A DNA stretch of 64,000 nt from Narthecium ossifragum (Eukaryota > Streptophyta > Magnoliopsida > Dioscoreales > Nartheciaceae), in contig OY986966.1 in assembly GCA_963920575.1 (NCBI GenBank), forward strand, positions 6,825,236 to 6,889,235. The letters run 5' to 3'. Below the pieces are notes generated by a model, which was given only the letters and a program-made list of their open reading frames with translations, did not search any database and was not told the origin of the DNA. Within the stretch, counting starts at the first letter, position 1, and every line of letters begins with the position of its first letter. This document shows positions 44,381 to 55,635 of this stretch, piece after piece. Both the position numbers and the translations under genes were made by a program.

Positions 44381-45585
44381 CTATCTCTCAATGCGTAGAA
44401 CTCGTAGGTTATCAAGACCCTGAATCACCATTGTAGAGACCCTGAAATCAAATGGCATCTTTCTCAAGATCAAGAACTGCAATTGTTGGAGGCCGCCCAA
44501 CTTATCAGGTAAGGATGTGATCTTGGTGGAGGACAGATTGAGGTATCGAAGCTGAACCAAACAATCGATATCTGCTGGTAGGTCATAGATATGACATCCT
44601 GATAAATCCAAATATGTGAGTGCTAACATATGCTGGAAAAATCCTGTAGGAATTTCAAACCTATCAGACAGATTCAAGTAAGAAGATTGCTGAAAAATGA
44701 AGGTCCTCAGCAAGTCGAAATTCGGCAGTTGCTGCGGCAACTCTTTTATGTGATTGTCCATCAATGCTACTACTATAGCATCACTCCATTCCTCCACATT
44801 TACTTCCTCCAACCCAACTCCCTCCCGAACTATCCACTTGTCCCCATGTCTGTAGCGACTATTGAGCCATATCGATTTTCTAGCTTCCTCGTTAATCCTC
44901 AGTGTCACATCTGAATCCCAAATAGGCTCGAGCAATATTGTGCCACTCATAAGTTGACGGATGATGTTATGTCCACAACTCATGATCGTGCTAAAATCAT
45001 CATTATAATTTCCGATCAGTCCAGGCCCCATCCAGTATTGAACAATTAGTTCATCATGGTACACAAGTCGATCTTGGCCGGGCCACAATGAACACCACGG
45101 GAAGCACTCTTTTGTTGTGTTATCATCCATAAAGTCAAAACATTTACCCAGCCAATCAAAATCATCTGCCTCGAAATAAGATATTGAGAAATTTATCGCC
45201 AATGTCCTACACAATGTGTAGGCATCCTTCCATTGCTCCAAACTTTTGCAGCGAGAGAATGGTCCTCCCAATCCGATAAGACCGCGTGGCACCCCACCAA
45301 TTTCTTTGGCAAGATCCCTCGTAATAGAGTCTATCCTTTTGTCAGAGTCCATGCTATCGTTGTTAACTACCTGTTTGAATAGGGTGTAAGCATCCTCTGG
45401 TTCTAAGGGAGCTACCTCAATCATCTCATCAGCCCCCATCTCTTCGCAGACCGTCTTCGTCCTTGTTGCGAAGACAACCTTTTTCAAGGATAACAAACAA
45501 AGCAGATGATGTTAATTACCTGGACTAGCTGTGATATATATATACATAGTAGAAGGGAGGATGACAAACACAAAATTAAATCTTA

Positions 45586-45660
<75 letters not shown>

Positions 45661-46903
45661 AGCTGATGATTATTTCTCATTTTTGGCTTCAATATTTGTC
45701 CATGTCTACTTTATTTCAAGGGTTATGACATTAATTTCTTTTATTTTTGTATTTTTGCTTAGTTGAGTTATTTATGACACTGATGACGCGACAAGATTTT
45801 CAGAAAGTGACATAGTTGTCGGCAGAATTTCTAGTTGTCTCTTAATGTTAGCTAGCTTCATATATTGATCATGCAAAAGCCTAAGTTGAGTCAGTTGACA
45901 GAGAAAGAATGAGTGTGCGCATCTTAAAGTCTCGTATTAACCCAAAAGCTTAATTAAACCGATGAACAGGAGAGGGATGAATCATTGAATCTACCTATAT
46001 ATCTACTTATATTAACAAACCAACGCTATTTATATATGATGAAATGATGGAATTGAAGGACGTCTTCTTCATCTACGTACTTTTGCTTGCTGGATCGATA
46101 GTAGAAAGGAAAAAGAAAGCTAAACATACCTTGCTCTTTAGGGAGCTTTGCTCACGATTCGGGATGCCAAGCTCGTCGAGATCGATTGCATACTTGTATT
46201 CGTCAAAGAGAATCAAGAATCTCCTGCCCCTCAAGAAATTTAAGATAGAATCCGCATCGGTCTCTAAAAGTTTCAACTTCCTGGCAATTTGAGTCCGAGG
46301 ATCTACATTGAAATACAGCCTGGAAACATGGACGACATGATCGAAACCCATGTTGCCGTCTCCAATCATTGATTGCTTAAGCTTTTTAAGAAGGGCGGAC
46401 TTGCCAACACCTCCTTCACCCCAGATGCCAACGATTCCAACCCTGTCATCTGTGAGGAAGCTGCGTAGTTTCTCCAGGTTCAAGTCCATTCCCACTGTAT
46501 CTCGGTTATATTGTCGCCCCCAAACATGCTTTGGAAACTTTGGACGACGCATCAAATAAGGGCTGAGCCAAGCATGCTGAGTGATCAAGTCGTCCACCTT
46601 TGCATGTGCGTCCATGGATCTTTTGACCAACGATGGGCTGCTACCACAAGTGGAGAAGCAGCTTCCCTGCAGCGGAAGCGGCAGCGACAGGAAAAGGCAA
46701 CCCCCTTGTTCCATGTCATCTTTGATGTCAGCAACTTCTCTCTCAATGGTATCCACTTCATCCGACCAATCTTCTAAAAAAGCTTCTGCCATCCAAGGTA
46801 AGCTTGCTTTCACGTCGGATTGCTTATCCTTCAAAACCTCCATAGCCTTCTCCAACTTGTCTACATGCTCCCGGGCACCAAAACGAAGGAACCCAATCTC
46901 CAT
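44381..46903 (-). CDS. CC-NB-ARC-LRR disease-resistance-like protein (NLR), two exons
   Basis: Exon 1 is 46903-46130, exon 2 is 45478-44381 (623 residues). The donor (agcaag then gtatgt) and acceptor (gaaaaag then gttgtc) join the RNBS-B motif in frame as SLKSK|VVFATR, which supports the model. Exon 1 has a coiled coil (residues about 10-75) and the P-loop GIWGEGGVGKSALLKKL near 160-176. Its kinase-2 motif reads FLILFDEY where the family has LLVLDDVW. Exon 2 has GGVPRGLIGLGG (GLPL), the winged-helix part and about four LRRs (YLDLSGCHIYDLPADIDCLV). The LRR region is short for an NLR, and no MHD motif is evident. These proteins sense pathogen effectors and switch by nucleotide exchange. The reading frame is intact; with a changed kinase-2 motif it may be regulatory or decaying. 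Confidence 0.8.
45479..46129 (-). other. Intron of the NLR gene
   Basis: 651 bp with GT..AG ends (minus strand) and an (AT)n tract of about 60 bp. Only its last bases are preserved in the left duplicate at about 1655-1738. Confidence 0.75.
45596..45658. repeat. (AT)n microsatellite
   Basis: About 63 bp of alternating TA inside the NLR intron. Poly-Tyr/Ile frames across it are artefacts. Confidence 0.95.
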
Positions 46904-47078
46904 CGGCGAAGATTTCTATGATGAGAATTGGGAAGTGGGTACTATGTGTATGTATTATTGGCCGATCTAACAGTACAAATTAATGCTAGCTAGCTGCAAA
47001 CAGCAGGAAGAAAGGAAATTGATCTAGACCAATGACCCTCTCATCTCTCCTTTCTCAGCCATTCTCCTATCCCATGCT

Positions 47079-47124
<46 letters not shown>

Positions 47125-47574
47125 CAACTGAACATTTTTCGGTTTTTAATTTCTTTTTTTTTTCTCTTTTTGGCTTTCAAAAGCCATTTTATCCAAACAT
47201 GAAACTAATAATATCGGTCATAAGAGACCGACTAGGAATGCGTCAACGTTTAGGGCTTGCCAGCGGCTATCCATCAATAATTGTTATCTCAAGCAACGCA
47301 ACCACGCACCAACAGCAACCTTTCATATATAAAATCTAGACAACCACCGTCATTTGGCATTATTTCTAACCATGTAATTACATATGCACGAGTTCCTAAA
47401 AATATGAACCCATGCAGTCGATCTCCACCATTGACCAATATTATTATGGAAGATTTGTCGATAAGTCTTCAAAAAAAATATGGTACAACTCAGAGTCTTT
47501 GATAATTTTCCTTCAGCCATTTACTACCTTTTTTCTGTTTAAAAGACCAAAATAATCCTCCTCCATTATATGAT
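46904..47574. other. Upstream region of the NLR; TA microsatellite
   Basis: AT-rich. (TA)n lies at 47080-47122. No further gene; the promoter of the minus-strand NLR should be here but no specific box stands out from the TA repeat. Confidence 0.45.
47080..47122. repeat. (TA)n microsatellite
   Basis: About 42 bp of alternating TA. Confidence 0.95.
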
Positions 47575-49098
47575 AGGTTGTTACTTTCCACCGTCCGGCG
47601 ATGACGTCCATCACCTCCAGCCATCTTCCCGATCTCCTCCGTCGCCCTCATCTCCTCGTAGCCATGGCTGCCTCCGATGAAGACCTCCGACGAACCCGAC
47701 CTTCGGCGACCTTCGGCGAAGACCTCTGTCGGATCAAACCCCTCACCTAATCCTACCGTCTACGTCATCAACCCACACAACCCTCTCTTCTCTTCCCCCC
47801 TCGAGATCCCCCCCCCCCCAATCCAACCCGCGGGTGACCCACGACCACGGCCTCATCAGAGCTCACTTCATGCTCCACCGTCCCACCCTTCTTCCCCGTC
47901 GCCTCCAGCACCCCCCCCACGAGCCCTCCTCCACCGACCATGACAAGCCTCGACGAGTCCGGCAGCTACCGAGGCGGCCAAGGGGAACTCCGCCATGAAC
48001 TGGAGACGGCGATCTCCTCCGCCACCCCGAGCTCCTCCGCCACCTCCCCGAGCTCTTCCGCCACCCTCCCCGAGCTCCTCCGCCACCTCTAGTCAGACCC
48101 GGCACGATCCAAGACCTCCGGCATCCTTAAGACCCACCAACAAGATACCTTGGATCTGCCTAAACCGTTGGTAAACGGCACGATCCAAGCCGTTGGATCG
48201 ACTCCCCACGCCCGACCGACCTCTCCTCCGATCTCCCAGATCGCCGATCTCCTCGACCGCCAAGGGGAACTGTTGAAATTTTCTGAAAGAAACTCTAAAT
48301 ATCCGTGTCGTAGGCACGAGCATTCACTAGTATAATAATGGGGAAATGTTAATTCGGAAAGTAACTCACAAGCTTTCCATGATTTCATCATCGAGACTTT
48401 AATTACTTTCCGCTAGTTACTTTCCATTAGTTTCATTAGTTATTTTGCAGAATTTAAGTTGGATATTGACATGACTGTCTTCAGTTTCAGTAGTGACTTT
48501 TATATGTTACGTTCCATAATTTTGAGTGTCTTCAGTTTCAGTGGAGACTTTTATAATTACTTTCCATGAGTTACTTTTCACAATTTTTGTAATTACTTTA
48601 CATAATTTTTGTAGTTACTTTTCATAATTTGGTGCTTACTTTTCACAATTCTCGTATTTACTTTCTACTATTCTAATGACAATTTTGGTAGTTACTTTTC
48701 ACAATTTTGATAGTTACTTTCCATGTGTTAATTTCCATGAGTTACTTCCCATTAGTTTCATTAGTTACTTCCCAGAATTCAAGTTGGATATTTTTCCGTA
48801 TTTTACACCTATTTTTTCAGACACCTAATGCATAACAGTTACTTTACACTATTAATTACAATCACTAATTACTTTCCATTAGTTACTTTCCATCAATTAC
48901 TTTCCACAAATAATATGTAGACTACTCTCGATCTCCTCCTGAACCTACAAGTATTTTCCACCATTTTTTCCAACATATTTTCCTATTTTACTGTATTTTT
49001 CGCTATTTTTCACCAATTTTTCTATTTTTTTCCGCATTTCTCACTCCTCTCACCTCTTCTCCTCTGCCGACGCCATCTCCCCCAAGCTCGTCCGCCGC
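47575..49098. mobile_element. Left part of a repeat-rich element with TTACTTTCCA clusters
   Basis: Starts as a GC-rich, Pro-coding stretch (47590-48100, cctccgccacc-type), then 48340-48920 holds more than fifteen copies of gttactttcca/agttacttttc variants in one orientation. The same motif and the same GC-rich texture recur at 51600-52690, on the far side of the LTR element at 49099-51597. Both edges carry similar short phrases (gaccaaaataatcctcct near 47548 and, inverted, gtctaaaatgcccttct near 52712). I read this as one older element split by the LTR insertion. Type unknown; subterminal repeats like these occur in CACTA and Helitron-like elements. Confidence 0.4.
48340..48920. repeat. TTACTTTCCAT motif cluster, left
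   Basis: More than fifteen imperfect copies of ttactttccat or ttacttttcac on the plus strand, 15-50 bp apart. Confidence 0.85.
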
Positions 49099-49943
49099 TG
49101 ATGTCTCGCGAAACGATGTCGTTAAATCGTAGGCAATCCATTTATAAACCTTTATTTCAATATTAAATTCAAAAGATAGTATAATGATGAAATACGGGTC
49201 GATCCATAGGACAACTATTGATTCAAACAACGAAAACAAAACTAACTCTCAATACTCTATTCTAAAGCAACAAAAGGGTTCATTAGGTTTTTGAAATTTA
49301 ATTTATTAAAATTATCTAAGAAAGCAATGGAAACTAAGATTAAGATAAATTAATAAGGGAAAACCTAGGGATTACTCAATCCACTTTAGTGTCACTTCAG
49401 GTATTCTCTAGTTATCATATTGTCTTCTTATCTAGACATTATAGATTCACAGCTTCTTAAGTTTACATGAATCCCTGAAAGAAGGTGAGTGTTTTCCAAA
49501 GGTATACTTTATCTTCGATTAGCATAGATTGTCTTTGGGGTAAGCTTAGCACAACCTATCGTCACTAAGCATAAAACATCTTATCGGTTATTCACAAACC
49601 ACATCAAAACTATCTTATAGATCTCTACCATCAATCATCGAAAATAGGTAGGCCTCAATATACGTCAAGTAACTCTGTTCCCTCAACTCTTTTATTAATA
49701 AAACTGAATCTATAGGATTATGTCTAGCATAAAAATACAAATTTCAAAATAGGAAAATACAGAGAAGATATTCTAAAGCTTCATGAGATCCCTAAGTATA
49801 AGAATCAGCCACTCATCTTGGGGATGGAAGCCATAGGTTTGATCAAGAACTCCAATGATCAAAACTGCATCTCCATCCTCTTCAGAAACCCTAATTCTCT
49901 CTTTTCTCTCTATGGGGGCTTTCAATTTTCGACAAGAAAACCT

Positions 49944-49955
49944 CTTTTTATAGGG
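49944..49955 (-). promoter_or_regulatory. TATA box of the minus-strand LTR
   Basis: ccctataaaaag on the minus strand, about 75 bp downstream of the palindrome cluster in LTR sense. Confidence 0.5.
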
Positions 49956-50028
49956 ATAAACTCAGCCCCGTAGTATCACATCAAGTAGGACTCTATTTTT
50001 AATATTTATGAAATTAGGTTTTCGCTCC

Positions 50029-50103
50029 ACCGATCGATCGCCCGTATGACCGATTGATTGTTACTATTCACCGATTGATCGTCCGTTTGGCTTATCGATC
50101 GTC
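50029..50103. repeat. CGATCGATCG / GATTGATC palindrome cluster
   Basis: Four sites in 75 bp: ccgatcgatcg, ccgattgattg, ccgattgatcg, tatcgatcg, separated by 15-25 bp. Three of the four are followed by a tccg/cccg-type spacer. Confidence 0.75.
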
Positions 50104-50434
50104 TAGCAATGATTTTTCCAGCCAACTTCATCTTGATAATTCTGGAATTTATGTATAGATTTTGGCGAAGCTTCCAATGTAAAAGTTGTTCATCTTGATG
50201 TCTTCTAGAAGTCCTCCAAATTTCAGGAATTTACGGATTTTCTGAAATTTATGACGAATTCTTTCCAAACTGACAACGGAGCATCGTATTTTCAGCATAT
50301 TAAACTTGTTCTGTATTTTCCAACTTGAATCTTCATTAAACCTGAAATCAACTAATAAACTATTAAATACAAACACTTTCAGGCTAACAAAGATAAATTA
50401 AGGGGTTTAAGTATGAATATTTAGTGACTCATCA

Positions 50435-50862
50435 CACCCCCCAAGTTACACTTTACTAGTCATCAAGCAAAGAAAAGATAAAATGAAAGCAATAAATTTA
50501 ACTAGCCACTTTCGTAGGTCTCACGATTGCACTTAGCATGTGCAACAAGCCTTTAAACACCTGGATTACTCCAGTGGAGGAGTTATAGTTTTCTGAGGGG
50601 TTTCAGTGATGACACCCACAAACATCTATACATTCCCTTGAATATGCCATTCGAAATCAATCACAATATTCATCAACTCTAATGCATGAAATAAAAATAA
50701 TATCCATAAATATATCTTTCAACTCATATTCATATAAAAATATAACATGAGCTCTAAGTTCAGTTTTTGCTACTTCTGATTCATGAAGATCGATCCTTCC
50801 GACATTTTTCAAGTTCAACACAAAAAGAGTCAATTTCATACTTTGCTTTAGCCATCTCAAGT
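50435..50862 (-). other. 3' internal region of the LTR element
   Basis: Non-coding sequence between gag and the LTR, ending in the polypurine tract at 50436-50448. Includes one more gatcgatcc site at 50788. Confidence 0.55.
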
Positions 50863-51600
50863 TTAATAACTACTCGTTCTTATCAGAACTTTGATTTTGT
50901 TTTTCAATTCAGATCTAGATTTCTTTAGCTCATCATACTTATCAGCCAAATCATTGTAAACATTATTCACCTTTTTACAATGAGCATGAATAGTCTCAAC
51001 ATCTTCACCAGCTAAATCATCATCACACTCAGGATCAGTGTCAACAATAGAACAGTAAGCATTAAGAATAACAGCAGGAAAAACAGTAAAATTATCAGAA
51101 TAGTCATGCTCACACTCATCCTCACTAGTATCAAGAGAATCAGTGTCATCCCATGTCATGACTTTCAAAGCTTTACTTTTCTTGTTTTTGGATCTAGTGT
51201 CATTTTTACTAAGACAATCCTTAGCAATGTGCCCCATTCCATGACATTCATAACACCTCACTTTCCTTGCTTGAGGTTTCCTGTCAGTATAATTTTTCAA
51301 ACTCTCGCTTTTGTCCTTGCGTTTACTTAGCTCCAAGGTTTTTATATTTTTCTTTCTCATAATCTCCTTAAGGTGTTTGGTTGACAAAGCCATTTCCTCA
51401 GTACCACTAGAGTCACTCTCAGAATCTTTATTAACCTTTAGAGCAAGATTTTTCTGTTTTCTAGGAAGCTCAACGGTAGTTTCATAAGTCTGCAAAGCAC
51501 CAACAAGATCATCAACATTAGTATTGTTAATATCCCTATTTTCCTCAATTGCAGTAACTTTAGGCCTAAATCTTTCAGCCAGAGACCTCCAGATCCAGAT
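50863..51600 (-). pseudogene. Retrotransposon gag fragment with CCHC knuckle and coiled coil
   Basis: Readable from LAERFRPKVTAIEENRDINN and VDDLVGALQTYE through an RKQKNLALKVNKD linker, a CCHC knuckle (CYECHGMGHIAKDC) and an acidic stretch. It ends in a coiled coil (CKKVNNVYNDLADKYDELKK). This is the C-terminal half of a copia-type gag of the class with a long tail. Protease, integrase and RT are missing: gag is followed directly by the 3' region, so the element is non-autonomous. The open frame runs on into GC-rich repeat sequence beyond 51600, which I do not take as gag. Confidence 0.75.
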
Positions 51601-52690
51601 CCGACGCCACCGCCCCCACCCCCAGATCCATCGCCGGCCGCTCCGACCTCCAGATCTACCGGTGTCACCCCCACCCCCAGATCCAGATCCATCGCCGGCC
51701 GCTCCCACCTCCAAATCTGGCAGACTCCCACCTCCAGCTCTGCTGCCCCCACCTCTAGATCCAAATCCTGCCCCACCGTCCCCACCCCTTGATCCGTCGC
51801 CGGCCACTTCCAGCTCCAGTTCCGCCGCCGCCGCCCCCACCCCCAGATCCAGATCCATCGCCGGTCACTCCCACCTCCAAATCCGGCCGGCTCCCACCTC
51901 TAGTTCCATCGTCGCCGCCCCCACCTCCAGATCTGTCGTCTCCGACGCCTGGTTCCGCACCTCCGTCGACCTCCCATCCTCTGGGTTCCCCATCCTCCGA
52001 GCTCCTCCGAGCTCTCCCCTTCCATCTGTCACCGTTCTGTCGCCCTCCCATCCTTCGAGATCCCCCGACGCCCCCTCCTTCTCACCTCCAGATCTCCATG
52101 GTGTTCATCATTCAAGAGCTCCTGAGCCACATCCTCCAGATGCGAGAGGTAGGCCAAGACCTCCAAGGGATCCTCGCTCGTGTCCACCAAGAGATGCATG
52201 CCTCCTTCATCGGGCTATTCCAGCAGATATTCTCCTGCATGCCCACCCTCATGGTTTCCGTCATGTCGTGGCGATTGGTGGTTACTTTCCATTTTTTTGG
52301 AAGTTACTTTCCATTTTATAGTTACTTTTCATTTCTTTTTTTTTTCTTGTAGTTACTTTCCATTTTGACTGATAGTGACTACCATTTATTTGGTACTTAA
52401 ATTTCATTTGATTAGTGGGTACTTTCCAATTTTTTGAAAGTTGCTTTCCATTTTGTGGTTACTTTCTGTTTTGTAGTTACTTTCCATTTCTTTTTTTTGG
52501 AAGTTACTTTCCATTTTCACCACCTCCGTCACCGTCACCAGTCCTCACGATCGCCATCATCACCGCCGACGATCTCCATTCCTACCTCCATCGCCAGTAC
52601 TTAAATTTCTTTTTTTGAAAGTTACGTTCCATTTTTTTTTCCTGATAGTCACTTTCTATTTTGGAGAAGACGAACAGTCGCCGGGAAGAG
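51601..52690. mobile_element. Right part of the repeat-rich element
   Basis: 51601-52100 is a GC-rich minisatellite of imperfect units (cccccacccccagatccaga, catcgccggccgctcccacc) that gives Pro-rich frames on the plus strand and Gly-rich frames on the minus strand. It is followed by the second TTACTTTCCA cluster. See the left part at 47575. Confidence 0.4.
52270..52660. repeat. TTACTTTCCAT motif cluster, right
   Basis: About ten copies of gttactttccatttt-type units, same orientation as the left cluster. Confidence 0.85.
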
Positions 52691-53267
52691 GAGAGACAAG
52701 GGTAGAAGGGCATTTTAGACATAAAAATTTACAGATGTCAAAAAAGAGATTAAATAACATTAAAATTTGTAGGTGGACTATAAAGCAAATATCTTCCCCG
52801 AAGAGACTAAATGACAATTAACCCTAATTGATTAAACTACGACACGTTTTGTCTGCCTAAGCCACGATCAAGTAATACGGACTTCAAAAGAGGAAATTTA
52901 GTTGCATGCATCATGCATGTGAATGATCCGTGAAAATGGGAGCACATGCATGCATGTATCCTGCGCCATTGACCATATATTCTTGCTGATCTAGTTAGCT
53001 AGTCGGTGAGCTGGATGACCAATACTTTGATCACATTCATGCATGCATGTGCTCAACACAGTAGTAGATGAACTATTTTTCCATTGACTCATATATATAT
53101 CTAGAGAGAGATTGGCACGCCTGCAGCCAGTTGTTAAGGTTTACGAAGGTATACGTCTGTAAGATATATGCTGTGCACGCACATGGATCGATTTCAATTG
53201 TGCTGATCCATATAAGCACTGATCGACAACCTCTCGAGCATTGACTATTCTCGTAATATGATTATGA
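52691..53267. other. Intergenic, no gene seen
   Basis: AT-rich with several atgcatgc stretches around 52900-53050. Nothing coding. Confidence 0.5.
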
Positions 53268-53276
53268 TAATGCATA
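53268..53276 (+). repeat. Left target-site duplication of MULE B
   Basis: TAATGCATA, identical to 57619-57627. Confidence 0.9.
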
Positions 53277-53812
53277 GGGTCGGTCTATCTACACCGACGA
53301 AATCACTAAGGACACCGCCCAAAAATCTTTTCTGATAATGCTGAAAATACCCTTCATACCAATGTCCTAAATACCCCTCTTTAATATCCAAATGTCTTTC
53401 TTCATCCTTTTTCTTCATGTTTTTGCTAAGGACACCCCAGCCATGGATATCATCTCCTACATCCATCATCTCCTTATAACTCTCCATCAGCTGCTTCCCA
53501 CTAAGCCCTAACGATCAATATCTTCATCGCCTCCATCACCACCCCCATTACCCTACATTGTCTTCCTCCCCATCCTCCCACTATCCATCTACTGGCTGCA
53601 AAGGCGAAGCTCTGAGAAGACCTACTCTGAGAAGACCTACGGGAGAAGGTGCTCGAACTAGAGAAGATGCTATGGGACGCGGTAGTCGGCGAGAACGCCT
53701 CTGGAGAAGAAGCATCTACAGAAGACGCCTCTGGAGAAGACGCCTCTGGAGAAGACGCCGATCGGACAGCTCTGGTACTCGTTTTTCTTTTCCATCGGCA
53801 TAGTCCGGTTTT

Positions 53813-54093
53813 TAAAAACCGAATTACTGTTTTTGTTTCGATTTTAATATATCGAACCTGTACGGTTTTTAAAAATCGAACTTGTGATCTATTCAAAGCA
53901 GTATTCGATTGTATGTCTGGTTTTTAAAAATCGAACTTATAAAAGTATGTTCGCTTTTTAAAAGTCGATTTATATTCGGGTTTAAAAACCCGAACCTGTG
54001 CCTAATGTTCGGTTTTTAAAAACCGAACCTGTGCCTAATGTTCGGTTTTAAAAAACCGAATCTGTGCTTAATGTTCGGTTTTAAAAAATCGAT
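53813..54093. repeat. CGGTTTTTAAAAACCG palindrome array, left
   Basis: Eight palindromes, the best TTCGGTTTTTAAAAACCGAA. The last four follow a unit of about 32 bp that includes acctgtgcctaatg. The array lies just upstream of the first recognised transposase exon. Confidence 0.9.
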
Positions 54094-54128
54094 AATTGTC
54101 AATTCACTAACATTCTTTGTTAATCCAG

Positions 54129-55635
54129 ATATATGCTTCTACCGCCGATAGCAATGTTGGAACTTCTATAATACGAGATTTTACTGAGGCTTTCACGACT
54201 CCTATGGTATATTTGCTAACTTAAAATCATCATGTTATCTATGCAAGTACCCTGATTATTATGCTTTCTTGCTGCCTACCAGATCTTTAGCTCCCGGTCA
54301 ACGCTTATCCAGTGGGCCCAAGAAGTCGGAAGGCAGAATGGGCTTGTAATTGTGATCAAACACTCCCAGACGGGTGGAAATAAAAAGCCAAGGCTCATCT
54401 TGGCATGTGAGCGTAGTGGCGAATACAGAAACACATCAAAGTACGGAGTGAATAAGCATGGGATAGATATTAAGGGCCGAAAAATTAAGAAGAGAGATAC
54501 CAGCACAAAGAAATGTGGATGCCCATTCAGACTTCAGGGAGTGAAGCTCTCTACTGCCGACGAATGGATGTTGAGAGTGACATGTGGGGTGCACAATCAT
54601 CCAAGTGCATGTAATTTAGAGGGGCATTCGTATGCTGGTAGGTTATCCTCCGAAGAGGAAATTATGACGGTTGATTTGTCAGGAAGTTTAGTGAAGCCAA
54701 AAGAGATATTGAATACTATAAAGCGGAGAAATCCGCATAATGTCTCTACGATGAAGCACATATACAATGCACGGCAAAAACATAGAGTTGTTGAGAAAGC
54801 GGGGAGATCCGAGATGCAGTCTCTCTTGGCCCATCTGAATGATAGTGGGTACGTGGAGTGGCATACAAGCGATGATTCTTCCTTTTGCGTCCAGAGCATA
54901 TTCTGGGCACACCCTTCATCTGTGGAGTTGTTGCGTGCCTTTCCGGAGGTCCTCATCATGGATTGCACGTACAAAACAAACAAGTATCGACTCCCGCTTC
55001 TAGAGATAGTTGGAACTACATCAACGGGTCTGACATTTGCATCGGCCTTTGCATATCTTCATTCTGAGTCGAAGTCTACCTTTGTTTGGGCACTAGATAA
55101 GCTGAAGAGCCTGATGGATGGTTGTATGCAGCCGCGCGTCATTGTGACAGATAGAGACTTGGCATTGGTTGATGCTGTGCACCATGTCTTCCCGACTGCT
55201 AAACACATGCTATGCAGATGGCACATCAGCAATAACATCATGGTCAATTGCCGTAAGATGTTCGAAACATTGGATAAGTGGAATTCATTCATGTCTTGCT
55301 GGCAGCTAGTAGTAGAGTCCCCTACCGTGGAGAAATATATCGAGAATGTGCAGTTTATGGAGCGCACTTTCCTCGCATATCCTAATGCCATTGCATATCT
55401 CAAGAATTCATGGCTGAATGGGTACAACGAGTCATTCGTTGGTGCGTGGGTAGACAGCTACATGCATTTTGGGAACACAACTACAAACAAGGTTGAGAGT
55501 GCACATGCGAAGCTGAAAAAGCATCTTGGAGCATCTAATCACAGAAGAGTGTGCAGCCTATTAGGAAAAGCAAGAACGCCTTCACTGAACATCTCATGCC
55601 GTTTCAATCGTGCATTCATCCCTAAGCCAGTTTAA
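54129..55635 (+). CDS. FAR1/MULE-type transposase of MULE B, truncated C-terminus
   Basis: Two exons join in frame: 54129-54206 (IYASTADSNVGTSIIRDFTE) and 54283-55635. Exon 2 begins IFSSRSTLIQWAQEVGRQNG, the FAR1-like DNA-binding start, with zinc-binding residues in TSTKKCGCPFRLQ and VTCGVHNHPSACNLEG. The catalytic core has LIMDCTYKTNKYRLPL (first Asp), VIVTDRDLALVDAV (second Asp) and NKVESAHAKLKKHL (Glu). A further 5' exon with the start codon probably lies at 53600-53800. The frame ends about 40 residues after the Glu, without the usual C-terminal zinc finger, so the protein seems shortened. All three catalytic residues are present, so activity cannot be excluded. It would cut MULE B ends. 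Confidence 0.8.

Larger units (their letters stand above)
39105..45560 (-). repeat. Right arm of the inverted duplication (NLR exon 2 plus 3' flank), split by copia
   Basis: The reverse complement matches 1655-3605. The outer part, 39105-39214, matches 3497-3605; the inner part, 43743-45560, matches 1655-3496. The copia element accounts for the interruption. Confidence 0.8.
49099..50434 (-). mobile_element. 3' LTR of a gag-only LTR element (Athila-type LTR features)
   Basis: On the minus strand it starts TGATGAGTCACTAAATATTC after a polypurine tract (aacttggggggtg) and ends GCGAGACATCA, 1336 bp. It contains tatggatcgacccgta, related to the gtggatcgaccc phrase of the LTR at 20059, plus GATCGATC-type palindromes and a TATA box. 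The flank at its end is gccgc; no partner LTR is seen at the other end. Confidence 0.7.

Noticed and set aside
45506..45766. Tyr/Ile-rich open frames
   Set aside because: Pure translation of an (AT)n microsatellite inside an intron.
51524..52352. Long Pro/Ser-rich frames and the Gly-rich frames opposite
   Set aside because: They arise from a GC-rich minisatellite; all frames are open because the units lack stop triplets.
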